Positions 1 to 5,971 of a stretch of DNA of 6,243 bases are shown piece after piece. Position numbers and translations under genes: made by a program. The stretch lies in NCBI GenBank assembly GCA_964399875.1, contig CAYNRQ010000063.1:1-6243 (forward strand). The letters run 5' to 3'. Position 1 is the stretch's first letter; the number at the start of each line of letters is the position of its first letter. This DNA comes from CAYNRQ01 sp964399875 (GTDB taxonomy: Archaea; Aenigmatarchaeota; Aenigmatarchaeia; QMZP01). The notes under the pieces were generated by a model, which saw only the letters and a list, made by a program, of their open reading frames with translations, made no database searches and had not been told where the DNA came from.

Positions 1-52
1 CACCAGTCACTATGCGGAATTGCTCTCAAACAATTAACCAAGAGCTCCGCAT
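1..52. repeat. Window-edge fragment related to the dispersed repeat, with its own hairpin
   Basis: The first 10 bases, CACCAGTCAC, are identical to the core arm of element B (3246-3255) and to the last bases of the window (6233-6242). ATGCGGA (12-18) then pairs with TCCGCAT (46-52), and GCTCT (22-26) pairs with AGAGC (41-45). This makes a nearly continuous 12-bp stem whose loop carries an AATTAACC box (32-39). The fold competes with the internal pairing of element A. It may be the scar of a second, inverted and partly deleted repeat copy. The sequence matches are direct observations; the scar reading is inference. Confidence 0.4.
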
Positions 53-118
53 CCCACCAGTCTTATTAACCAATTGTATGTGACCGGTGGTAAGGAGCTA
101 ATCAATTAACCGTTTGAG
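22..118 (+). repeat. Dispersed structured repeat, copy A (nested inverted repeats with ATTAACC boxes)
   Basis: This ~97-bp element has three nested stems. The outer one is CTCAAAC (25-31) with GTTTGAG (112-118), the middle one AGCTCC (43-48) with GGAGCT (94-99), and the inner one CCACCAGTC (54-62) with GACCGGTGG (82-90, one mismatch). The unpaired segments hold three copies of ATTAACC, starting at 33, 65 and 105. An inverted second copy (element B) lies at 3218-3318; the best block, 57-91, matches it at 33 of 35 positions by eye. No coding potential is evident. It sits 33 bp beyond the stop of the transposase remnant, so it could be that element's terminus, but copy B has no transposase beside it. 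A non-autonomous mobile element (MITE-like) or a structured RNA/recognition element are the main options. Confidence 0.75.
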
Positions 119-151
119 AAAATTTCAGTCTATCCTGTGCACACTGTTAAC

Positions 152-653
152 TTAAAAGCCTTTAGTGAGGTTATACAACCCCATGAATACCTCAAGAAAG
201 GCTTGTAAATTCTCTATTCCGCTATTAAAGTTCTCCCCTTCATAGTTCTGAACCACCTCTATACTGTTTCTCAACCCAAAGGTCATGTGTCCATGCTCAA
301 ATCCTCTCAGGCCCCACTTTGTATACAAGGTCCCCTATCTGTCAGCGCCTTGGTTTTGCCAATGCGTTTCTTTCTGGCTTCCCTCATGAACAGGCATGTT
401 TGTAACTCGCTTCTATCAGGCGTTACCCTGATAGCAAGGATTTCCTCTGTTTCAACATCTATTGCAGCATACACTATTACCAGCTTTCCTTGACCTTTAG
501 CTTTGTCTCATCAACTGCTATGGTTTCTCTATGCTTTGGTTTGACCCCATCCAATACCCTTCTCAAGGCTCTGTGGTATTTCCTAACCGATACATGGGAT
601 ACCTTTTCGAATGCAGCATTAGATAAAGCAGTAATAACTGATATATCATATGA
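152..653 (-). pseudogene. Broken DDE transposase, IS6/IS240-like family
   Basis: Three minus-strand fragments in different frames join into one DDE transposase. Fragment 1 (653-477) ends in IAVDETKLKV, with the first catalytic Asp. Fragment 2 (489-307) begins GKLVIVYAAIDVETEE and carries LTDRGP, with the second Asp. Fragment 3 (319-152) carries TFGLRNSIE, with the catalytic Glu, and ends GLYNLTKGF before TAA. This order and spacing fit the archaeal IS6/IS240-like DDE domain. The N-terminal DNA-binding part is absent: an in-frame stop lies at 656-654 and smc ends just beyond. The stretch after NSIE also looks shorter than usual, as if internally deleted. With two frameshifts it cannot make active enzyme. 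It lies just downstream of smc, where archaea often carry scpA/scpB, so an insertion may have rearranged this locus. Exact IS family assignment is from recalled motifs only. Confidence 0.78.
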
Positions 654-660
654 TTAAATC

Positions 661-699
661 AAAAAATGGAAAAAGCAAAGCAGAAACTGAAATTCAGTT
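661..699 (-). terminator. Probable smc terminator (hairpin plus T-rich tract)
   Basis: Read on the minus strand, AACTGA and TCAGTT (699-694 and 690-685) form a perfect 6-bp stem with a 3-base loop that overlaps the smc TGA stop. It is followed by T-rich sequence with runs of five and six T (about 675-661). Archaeal termination depends mainly on T tracts, so the T runs may matter more than the stem. Confidence 0.5.
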
Positions 700-3159
700 G
701 TTTTCCTTTGGCAGCTCTATGCCCATTATCTTGGACTCCCCGTCTTCCATAGTGATTCCATATATCTGATCTGCTTCTCTAACCAAAGTATCATTGTGAG
801 AAATAATTATAAACTGGGTTTCTTTTGATTGCTTTTTTAATAATTTAACAATTCTTTTTGTATTAATACTGTCCAATGTTGTATCTGCCTCATCCAATAT
901 ATAGAATGGGGCAGGCCTGTGCTTTTGTATAGCAAACAAAAAAGCAAAAGCAGTTAAAGTTTTTTCACCACCAGACATGCTGTCTATATGCAAAAGCCTC
1001 TTCCCTGGTGGCGATGCCTTTATCAATAAACCAGATTCTATGTTTTCAGGATCATCCAGGGCTAACTCAGCATCCCCGTTTGTTAGTTCAGAATAAATCT
1101 GCTTAAAATTCCTTGATATCTCCCTCATGGTATGATTAAAGGTCTCTCTTCTTTTCATCTCTATTTTGTTTATAGTATCTAATATAATACCTCTTTCTTC
1201 CACAATTTTGTCCACCTTTCCTTTAAATTCATCAAACTCTGTTTTTATGGCATCAAAATCCTCAATGGCCTTTAGATTAACAATACCTAAGATGCCCATT
1301 TTATCCGTTATCTCAGCTTCCTTCTCTTTTAGTAAGGAAACACCCATGTCTACAAACGGCTTAAGCTTTTCTGGTTTGAGATCCTTTTTCTTTTTCCACT
1401 GCAGCTTCAGGTTCTCTGATTGCGCCTCGAGCCTTGCCTTTTGTATATTAAGCTTTCCAATCTCCTGCTGAAGAATAAGTCTTCTTTCATAAAAACTGTT
1501 TCTCTTTTCCCTTACCTTATTCAATGCCTCTGTAATTCTTATCCTGTCTTTCTCCAGGCTTATGCTTTGCGTCTTCCTCTCTTTTTCCGCAAGCTCTTCC
1601 AGTTCCTTGTTCATCCCTTTTAACTGTATCTCCATATCCCTGATTCCATTCTCAATCCTTTTCTTCTGATCAGCATATTTATTTATCTCTGGTGCAACAA
1701 CACTTTTTTTATAAAAACCACCTGTGACAGCCCCAGAGGCTTCAAGCAGATCACCGTCCAGCGTAACCATCCTAATTCTGTACTTCTTATTGATATCCTT
1801 GGCCATGTCAATATTTTCAACGCATGCAGTTGTACCCAAAACATGTTCTACTACAGCAGCATACTTTGGCTCTCTTTTTATCAGATTAGACAACCAGCCA
1901 ATCGCACCAGGAGGTAATGGTTTTTTTATTGAGGACCTTATATTGAGCGGCAAGAATCTTGCCCTACCAACCCTGTTCTTTTTTAGATACTTAACGCATT
2001 TAACAGCAGCATCCATGGAATCAACAACAACATCCTGCATGTGTGCACCGGCCGCAACCTCCACAGCAACAACATATTCTTTTGGAATATCTATAAGATC
2101 AGACAGTTTTCCGCAAACACCCTTCATATTCAAAACAGCTTTTACAGCAGGGTTTACTCTCCTGTCCATTGTCTTTAACTTTTCCATCATATCCTCAAGC
2201 CTGCGGATTTCCCTTCCCTCTGACTCTATCTTATCCCTCAGCCTTTCAATTTCTGATTGCAGTCTTGCAACCCTTTTTGTAACCTCTATCTGGCTCGATG
2301 CCTTTATAACATTTCTGGTCAGGGATTCCAGTTTGTTCTCCTCTTCAGCAAGCCTTTTGTCAAGATCCTTTATTTCCTTTTCAAGTTTGTCAGATTCTGC
2401 TGTTTTTTCTGCGAGTTTATCATCCACCCTCTTTAAACTGTTTTCACTGCCTGTATAGGCCTTCCAGATCAGGGATGCCCTTATCTTTTCCAGGTCAGAT
2501 TCCAGCCTTTTATACTCCAAGGCAGCATCCCTTTCCTTCCTTATTTTTTCCATTATCTGTGTTTTTTCCTGCAGTATGATTTCAGCTTCCCTTATCTTTT
2601 CCTCTATTTTCCCCAGCTCTTTCTCGGCCTTCTGTTTTTTCTCATCATATTCAGATATGCCTGATATCTCATCAATTATCTCTCTTCTTTCTGTCGCATC
2701 CATTTCCACGATCTGGTTAACATCACCCTGCTGAATTATGTTGTGGCCATCAGGCTGTATATGTGCCTGGGAGAAAATATCAACTATCTGCTGTCTTGTA
2801 ACAACCTTGCCATTCAGTCTGTATGTGCTCACCCCCTTTTTGTTAAGTCTTCTGCTTATAGAGATCGATCTTTCCTTGAATGGCAAAATCTTATCAGAAT
2901 TATCAAAGTGTAGCGTAACATTTGCATAATCAGAACCGGGTTTATTTTTACTTCCATGAAAAACAAGATCCTGTGTTTTTTTGGCTCTCAGCGTCCTTGA
3001 TTTTGACGTTCCCAGAACAAAACATATAGCATCTGAAATGTTGGACTTGCCGCTTCCGTTTGGTCCTGTAATAACAGAAAAGCCGGGTGGAAAGGGTACA
3101 GAGGCCTTTCTCTTAAAGCTTTTGAAACCCTGTATAACAAGTTTTTCTAATCTAACCAT
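694..3159 (-). CDS. smc: Chromosome segregation SMC ATPase, short-armed
   Basis: SMC homodimers form the ATP-driven condensin ring that compacts and segregates chromosomes, usually with the kleisin ScpA and ScpB. All ATPase parts are visible: Walker A GPNGSGKS (32-39), an Arg-rich R-loop (about 55-58), Q-loop IIQQGD (141-146), signature SMSGGEK (727-733), Walker B FYILDEAD (752-759) and the H-loop His788. The hinge spans about 335-485 and includes VTGGF. The arms are about 170-333 and 487-675, roughly 165-190 residues each, against 300 or more in typical prokaryotic SMCs; total length is 821 against about 1150-1200. The frame is uninterrupted and both arms are shortened equally, as an antiparallel coil requires. 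Start MVRLEKLVIQGFKSF matches the family N-terminus. Likely leaderless from a TATA box at 3184-3191. No scpA or scpB is present in the window. RecN, Rad50 and other relatives are unlikely because of the SMC hinge and GFKSF start. Confidence 0.95.
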   Translation of the reverse strand: MVRLEKLVIQGFKSFKRKASVPFPPGFSVITGPNGSGKSNISDAICFVLGTSKSRTLRAKKTQDLVFHGSKNKPGSDYANVTLHFDNSDKILPFKERSISISRRLNKKGVSTYRLNGKVVTRQQIVDIFSQAHIQPDGHNIIQQGDVNQIVEMDATERREIIDEISGISEYDEKKQKAEKELGKIEEKIREAEIILQEKTQIMEKIRKERDAALEYKRLESDLEKIRASLIWKAYTGSENSLKRVDDKLAEKTAESDKLEKEIKDLDKRLAEEENKLESLTRNVIKASSQIEVTKRVARLQSEIERLRDKIESEGREIRRLEDMMEKLKTMDRRVNPAVKAVLNMKGVCGKLSDLIDIPKEYVVAVEVAAGAHMQDVVVDSMDAAVKCVKYLKKNRVGRARFLPLNIRSSIKKPLPPGAIGWLSNLIKREPKYAAVVEHVLGTTACVENIDMAKDINKKYRIRMVTLDGDLLEASGAVTGGFYKKSVVAPEINKYADQKKRIENGIRDMEIQLKGMNKELEELAEKERKTQSISLEKDRIRITEALNKVREKRNSFYERRLILQQEIGKLNIQKARLEAQSENLKLQWKKKKDLKPEKLKPFVDMGVSLLKEKEAEITDKMGILGIVNLKAIEDFDAIKTEFDEFKGKVDKIVEERGIILDTINKIEMKRRETFNHTMREISRNFKQIYSELTNGDAELALDDPENIESGLLIKASPPGKRLLHIDSMSGGEKTLTAFAFLFAIQKHRPAPFYILDEADTTLDSINTKRIVKLLKKQSKETQFIIISHNDTLVREADQIYGITMEDGESKIMGIELPKENN

Positions 3160-3183
3160 GCTTTAATTATATATTGGTGAATG

Positions 3184-3191
3184 TTTAAAAA
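3184..3191 (-). promoter_or_regulatory. TATA box for smc
   Basis: TTTTTAAA on the minus strand is centred about 28 bp upstream of the smc ATG, the spacing expected for a leaderless archaeal transcript. A second AT-rich candidate (ATATATAAT, about 3168-3177) lies only ~13 bp upstream, too close for a leaderless start. No Shine-Dalgarno motif is seen. Confidence 0.5.
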
Positions 3192-3217
3192 TAGATTGGT
3201 TCATGATAAACATACTT

Positions 3218-3318
3218 CTCAAACAGTTAGTTTGTTAGCTCTCACCACCAGTCACATATAATTGGTTAATAAGACTGGGAGGTGGGGGATATGTAGCTGT
3301 TGGTTAATTATTGAGAGC
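3218..3318 (-). repeat. Dispersed structured repeat, copy B (inverted relative to copy A)
   Basis: The reverse complement of this stretch aligns along its length with element A (22-118), including the outer GCTCTCAA and GTTTGAG ends and the core 3244-3278 (33 of 35 identical to 57-91). On the plus strand the boxes appear as GGTTAAT at 3264-3270 and 3302-3308, plus a degenerate AGTTAGT at 3225-3231, keeping the ~38-40 base periodicity of copy A. One arm of the core stem has a small insertion (GACTGGGAGGTGG in place of GACTGGTGG). The copy lies about 27 bp upstream of the smc TATA box, so it could affect smc expression. No transposase accompanies it. Confidence 0.75.
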
Positions 3319-3432
3319 ATTTAGTTTTTTCCCTTATACTGCGACAAGAGATCGTGCTCGTTTTTGAAGAGATGAAAATTTCTCATGGCTACCTGTGCAG
3401 ACCGCTTGTTGATTTGTTGATACCAGTGGATT
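3319..3432. other. Intergenic stretch with no recognised feature
   Basis: Between element B and the dapB promoter I see no gene, RNA or repeat that I can support. A plus-strand frame starting at 3372 encodes about 43 residues but runs into the dapB start out of frame, has no recognisable motif and no clear promoter spacing. A weak GAGA/TCTC hairpin around 3369-3385 is too short to call. Confidence 0.5.
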
Positions 3433-3434
3433 CT

Positions 3435-3442
3435 TATTTAAA
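3435..3442 (+). promoter_or_regulatory. TATA box for dapB; decides its start codon
   Basis: TATTTAAA is centred about 24-25 bp upstream of the ATG at 3463, consistent with leaderless transcription from that ATG. The earlier in-frame GTG at 3448 would lie only ~10 bp from the box, upstream of any plausible transcription start. That favours the ATG. Confidence 0.5.
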
Positions 3443-3462
3443 TTTTAGTGTTAATTTTCTTA

Positions 3463-4269
3463 ATGAGAAAGAAAATACTTGTTGCTTTGGGCGGCGATAG
3501 AGGAAGAATGGGAAACGTTCTGAAAAAACTCATTTCTGAAGCAGATGATATGGAGATCGTGGCAAGAATAGATACGGCTCCAAGAGTAGGCGATGTTATT
3601 GGAGTTGATTTTGGAGGAGTTGATTGCTTTTTTCCAGAAGATGAAGACGCTGAAAGAATGGTTTATGTGGATTTCACCCAACCAGATGAAGTATTGGATA
3701 ACATAAGAGATATTTCAGAAAAAGGAATTGATTCTGTAATAGGAACAACCGGCTGGTATGACAAGATGAAAGAAATGAAAGCAATAGCAAAGTGGAATGA
3801 AAGAAGAATACTCTATGCGTCCAATTTCTCAATAGGTGTTAATGTACTGTTTGCCGCCACAGAGTACGTGACAAAGAAACTCAGATCATGGAGTTATGAT
3901 GCGGGTATACTAGAACTGCATAATACAGGAAAAAAAGACTCGCCTTCAGGAACCGCCCAGATGCTTGGCAGCATTGTTGTTAATATCCTTTCGGGGAAAG
4001 AAAAGGCAGTTTATGAAAGAAGAAACAAAAGACAGGATAATGAAGTCGATGTTCTTGGTGGAAGAGTGGGATCTGTTACAGGGTGGCACAGAATTGTTTT
4101 TTCCCCTGAATCCGGTGATTATGAAAGATTAATATTGGAACATAGCGCAAGCAACAGAGATGCCTTTGGTACTGGCGCTATTGAAGGCATAAGGTGGATA
4201 TACAGAGCAAAAAAGAGGGGAAAAAAGCCAGGTGTTTATGAATTCAGAAAGGATGTCTTAAAACTATAA
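3463..4269 (+). CDS. dapB: 4-hydroxy-tetrahydrodipicolinate reductase (DapB)
   Basis: Cytosolic enzyme of the diaminopimelate/lysine pathway, reducing hydroxy-tetrahydrodipicolinate with NAD(P)H. The 268-residue protein (E. coli DapB has 273) shows the nucleotide-binding GDRGRMG (11-17), VYVDFTQP (67-74), GTTGW (94-98), NFSIGVN (121-127) and the catalytic segment ELHNTGKKDSPSGTA (151-165). His153 and Lys157 align with E. coli catalytic His159 and Lys163. The usual second His of the HH pair (E. coli His160, a substrate contact) is Asn154 here. The C-terminal HSASNRDAFGTGA (227-239) is also typical of the family. I chose ATG 3463 over GTG 3448 because MRKKILVALGG gives a normal Rossmann beta-strand start and fits the TATA spacing. 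No other lysine-pathway gene lies in the window, so the operon partners are elsewhere or absent. Function is secure; cofactor preference is not. Confidence 0.95.
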   Translation: MRKKILVALGGDRGRMGNVLKKLISEADDMEIVARIDTAPRVGDVIGVDFGGVDCFFPEDEDAERMVYVDFTQPDEVLDNIRDISEKGIDSVIGTTGWYDKMKEMKAIAKWNERRILYASNFSIGVNVLFAATEYVTKKLRSWSYDAGILELHNTGKKDSPSGTAQMLGSIVVNILSGKEKAVYERRNKRQDNEVDVLGGRVGSVTGWHRIVFSPESGDYERLILEHSASNRDAFGTGAIEGIRWIYRAKKRGKKPGVYEFRKDVLKL

Positions 4270-4271
4270 AT
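4264..4271 (+). promoter_or_regulatory. TATA box overlapping the dapB stop codon
   Basis: CTATAAAT contains the dapB TAA and is centred about 27 bp upstream of the next ATG (4295). This suggests the downstream membrane protein has its own leaderless promoter despite a gap of only 25 bp. No ribosome-binding motif lies in that gap. Confidence 0.5.
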
Positions 4272-4294
4272 TTCATTCAGGCCAATAATATAAC

Positions 4295-5221
4295 ATGCTA
4301 GAATCCTTGGTAAATTTTAAAGAGATAAGCGAAAGGCCCCATGTTGCTTTTTTCTGGGGTTTTATTATATCTACTGTTGCAATAATCACAAGTGCTAAGA
4401 TAGCATTTTCAATATATTTCTCAGGGACTATGGTAAATCTAGGGGGAATTTTTGCCGTCTTGTTTACAATTATCCCGTCTGCTTTTTTTGTAACACTTTT
4501 GATCAAAAAAGAAGAGATGCTGGAAGAAGATTTTATAAAGAAACATTATGAAAAGAAATTCTGGGAAAGGCACGAAACGGATCTTCTTATATTCCTTTTT
4601 TATTTCGCAGGCATTACACTTTCTTTTGCTATATGGGCTCTGATTATTCCCATAACAATCCCGTTCTTTGGCATAAAAATACCAGACACATTCTTTACGG
4701 TTCAGTATGATTCTGTCTGCACATTCCATTATGAACTGGATATCTGCCAAAAATACAGAATTGGTCATGTATGTCATTACAACCCTGAGCTATGCCAAAG
4801 TTATGGAGTGTCAGGCGCAGTGACAGGGAATGTTTTAAGCTTTGGAAAAGTTCTGGGAAACAACCTGGGGGTCATGGCATTCGCCTTCCTTTTTTCCTTC
4901 CTTTTTGGCGCGGGTGCAGTTTTTATAATAGCATGGAATGCTTCTGTTCTTGGTGTTCTCATAGGGCATCTTTCAAAAGAACTATGGTACGGGTTGCCCA
5001 TTGTGGGTTTAAAGTTCTTGCCCCATGGCATACCTGAGATTGCCGGCTATATCTGTGCAGCACTTGCAGGTGGACTTATATCAGCTGCTATCATAAGAAT
5101 GCTAAGGATAGGAAAAATAAATACAGGTATTTTAAATACAGTGATTATTGATGCTTTAAAGATACTGATATTTGGAATTATATTGTTAATAATCGGTGCG
5201 GGTATTGAGGTTTATCTCTGA
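4295..5221 (+). CDS. SpoIIM-family (DUF95-like) integral membrane protein
   Basis: This 308-residue membrane protein has about six to seven hydrophobic segments, near residues 17-42, 48-70, 97-125, 190-224 (long, perhaps two helices), 246-267 and 281-306. The C-terminal half carries the family pattern: NNLGVMAFAF (189-198), a Gly-rich helix with AWNASVLGVLIG (213-224), and LPHGIPEIAGY (242-252) followed by a small-residue helix. In sporulating bacteria SpoIIM works in peptidoglycan remodelling at engulfment; archaeal relatives are common but have no established role, so no function is claimed. Between the hydrophobic halves is a polar loop (about 128-186) with four cysteines, 142, 151, 160 and 167, arranged as two similar units: HYELDICQKY (145-154) and HYNPELCQSY (161-170). 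Disulfides or metal binding are possible. It follows dapB by 25 bp and may be co-transcribed or use its own promoter. A charged loop (71-95) separates the second and third segments. Confidence 0.85.
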   Translation: MLESLVNFKEISERPHVAFFWGFIISTVAIITSAKIAFSIYFSGTMVNLGGIFAVLFTIIPSAFFVTLLIKKEEMLEEDFIKKHYEKKFWERHETDLLIFLFYFAGITLSFAIWALIIPITIPFFGIKIPDTFFTVQYDSVCTFHYELDICQKYRIGHVCHYNPELCQSYGVSGAVTGNVLSFGKVLGNNLGVMAFAFLFSFLFGAGAVFIIAWNASVLGVLIGHLSKELWYGLPIVGLKFLPHGIPEIAGYICAALAGGLISAAIIRMLRIGKINTGILNTVIIDALKILIFGIILLIIGAGIEVYL

Positions 5222-5253
5222 GAAGTCTTAGCCAGTAATTCGCTAATCGTCGA

Positions 5254-5300
5254 ATATGCATTTATATGCAACCAGCAACCATATATAATAACAAGGTGGT
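5254..5300 (+). promoter_or_regulatory. Promoter and Shine-Dalgarno site of the 125-residue membrane protein
   Basis: ATATGCA occurs twice, 10 bp apart (5254-5260 and 5264-5270), around a TATA-like TTTATAT (5261-5267). A start about 25 bp downstream (near 5289) would give a leader of roughly 16 bases. That leader contains AGGTG (5294-5298), complementary to the archaeal 16S 3' end, seven bases before the ATG. A second TATA candidate is TATATAAT (5282-5289). This is the only gene here with a convincing Shine-Dalgarno motif; the others look leaderless. Confidence 0.6.
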
Positions 5301-5305
5301 ATTAA

Positions 5306-5683
5306 ATGGTAAATGAAAAAATAGGAGAATGGGCATTTATCCTTGGCGTAGTGATAGCAATAATAACAGGACTTGCAGCAGGCATCACGGGAGGAATTGC
5401 AACCACATCAGGGCAATGGATAGCATTAGTATTAGTAATACTAGGACTGGTCGTTGGATTTTTGAACATACAAGACAAAGACATCTTTAATTTCCTTATA
5501 GCAGCAATCGCTTTGATGTCTGGAGGAATAATGATGAGTTTAAGCCCTTTAGACACATTGATCTCTCCATTAGGAACAACATTAACAAGCATATTCCGCT
5601 ACATAGTGGTATTTGTAAGCCCAGCAGCTTTGATAGTAGCATTAAAAGCAGTTTATAATCTGTCAAAAACACCAAGCGCTTAA
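5306..5683 (+). CDS. Small four-helix membrane protein of unknown function
   Basis: I cannot name this 125-residue protein. It has four predicted membrane helices (about residues 10-30, 37-54, 60-80 and 96-117), short charged termini and short loops. The N-terminus MVNEKIGEWAF and the mid-region GLVVGFLN followed by a charged IQDKD turn resemble small membrane proteins I recall from DPANN archaea, but that is memory, not a search. The gene has its own TATA box, a Shine-Dalgarno site and a strong terminator, so it is probably monocistronic. Codons lean to A-ending forms (GCA, GTA, ATA, GGA), visibly more uniform than in neighbouring genes, which together with the signals suggests high expression. 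A structural or abundant membrane component is one inference; a transporter is less likely, since there are few polar residues within the helices. Confidence 0.8.
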   Translation: MVNEKIGEWAFILGVVIAIITGLAAGITGGIATTSGQWIALVLVILGLVVGFLNIQDKDIFNFLIAAIALMSGGIMMSLSPLDTLISPLGTTLTSIFRYIVVFVSPAALIVALKAVYNLSKTPSA

Positions 5684-5687
5684 AAAT

Positions 5688-5748
5688 AAGGATTATGATG
5701 TTAAATCATCATCCTTTTTTATTTTTTTAGTTTTTATTTTATTTTTTT
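5688..5748 (+). terminator. Hairpin and long T tract after the 125-residue membrane protein
   Basis: AAGG (5688-5691) plus ATGATG (5695-5700) pair with CATCAT (5707-5712) plus CCTT (5713-5716), leaving a 3-base bulge and a 6-base loop. The 3' side runs directly into about 34 bases made almost entirely of T (5715-5748). Multiple T runs are the known archaeal termination signal. It begins four bases after the stop codon. Confidence 0.85.
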
Positions 5749-5770
5749 GAACCCATGAATAGTGTTGCAT

Positions 5771-5779
5771 TTTTATAAA
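5771..5779 (+). promoter_or_regulatory. TATA box for the ferredoxin gene
   Basis: TTTTATAAA is centred about 26 bp upstream of the ATG at 5801, the spacing for a leaderless transcript. An in-frame ATG at 5762 lies upstream of this box and would add 13 residues not typical of ferredoxins, so 5801 is preferred. Confidence 0.6.
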
Positions 5780-5800
5780 CTTTTGTTGAATATTAGTATT

Positions 5801-5971
5801 ATGATAAAGGCAGATAAAAACAAGTGTCTGCGTTGCTCTGGTTGTGTAGCTGTTTGCCCGCAATTAGCCCTCACACTGACAGAGCACGGACTGATCTGTA
5901 ATGATAAATGCACCACATGCAAAATATGCATTAATTTCTGCCCTGTCGGAGCAATATCTGTTAAGGAATGA
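5801..5971 (+). CDS. Small 2[4Fe-4S] ferredoxin
   Basis: This 56-residue cytosolic electron carrier has two classical cluster motifs: Cys9, 12, 15 and 19 followed by Pro20 (CxxCxxCxxxCP), and Cys37, 40, 43 and 47 followed by Pro48. Cluster one is completed by Cys47 and cluster two by Cys19 in the usual crosswise manner of this fold. An extra cysteine, Cys33, precedes the second motif. The length is normal for a clostridial/archaeal-type dicluster ferredoxin. In some archaea (for example Methanosarcina) such a ferredoxin gene sits beside geranylgeranyl reductase and feeds electrons to lipid saturation; no reductase is visible here before the window ends, so the partner is unknown. Its TGA overlaps an ATG in the next frame (ATGA, 5968-5971), suggesting a formerly coupled downstream gene. 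Confidence 0.93.
   Translation: MIKADKNKCLRCSGCVAVCPQLALTLTEHGLICNDKCTTCKICINFCPVGAISVKE

Noticed and set aside
22..118. CRISPR repeats or tRNA genes in the repeat elements
   Set aside because: The spaced ATTAACC boxes are too short and the intervening sequence is structured rather than unique spacer; no tRNA anticodon or T-arm pattern fits.
287..493. Plus-strand open frame of 68 codons near the left end
   Set aside because: It is antisense to the transposase pseudogene, whose DDE motifs read clearly on the minus strand.
1724..2458. Long plus-strand open frame of 244 codons inside smc
   Set aside because: It is antisense to a coiled-coil and hinge region with strong codon bias, giving a Ser/Phe/Leu-rich sequence typical of a shadow frame. 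smc on the other strand is certain.
3372..3501. Small plus-strand frame of about 43 codons between element B and dapB
   Set aside because: It overlaps the dapB start out of frame, has no homology that I recognise, and no ribosome-binding motif or spaced promoter.
5801..5971. Geranylgeranyl reductase operon with the ferredoxin
   Set aside because: The known gene pairing exists in some archaea, but no FAD-binding GxGxxG start or other reductase sequence appears in the remaining ~270 bases.
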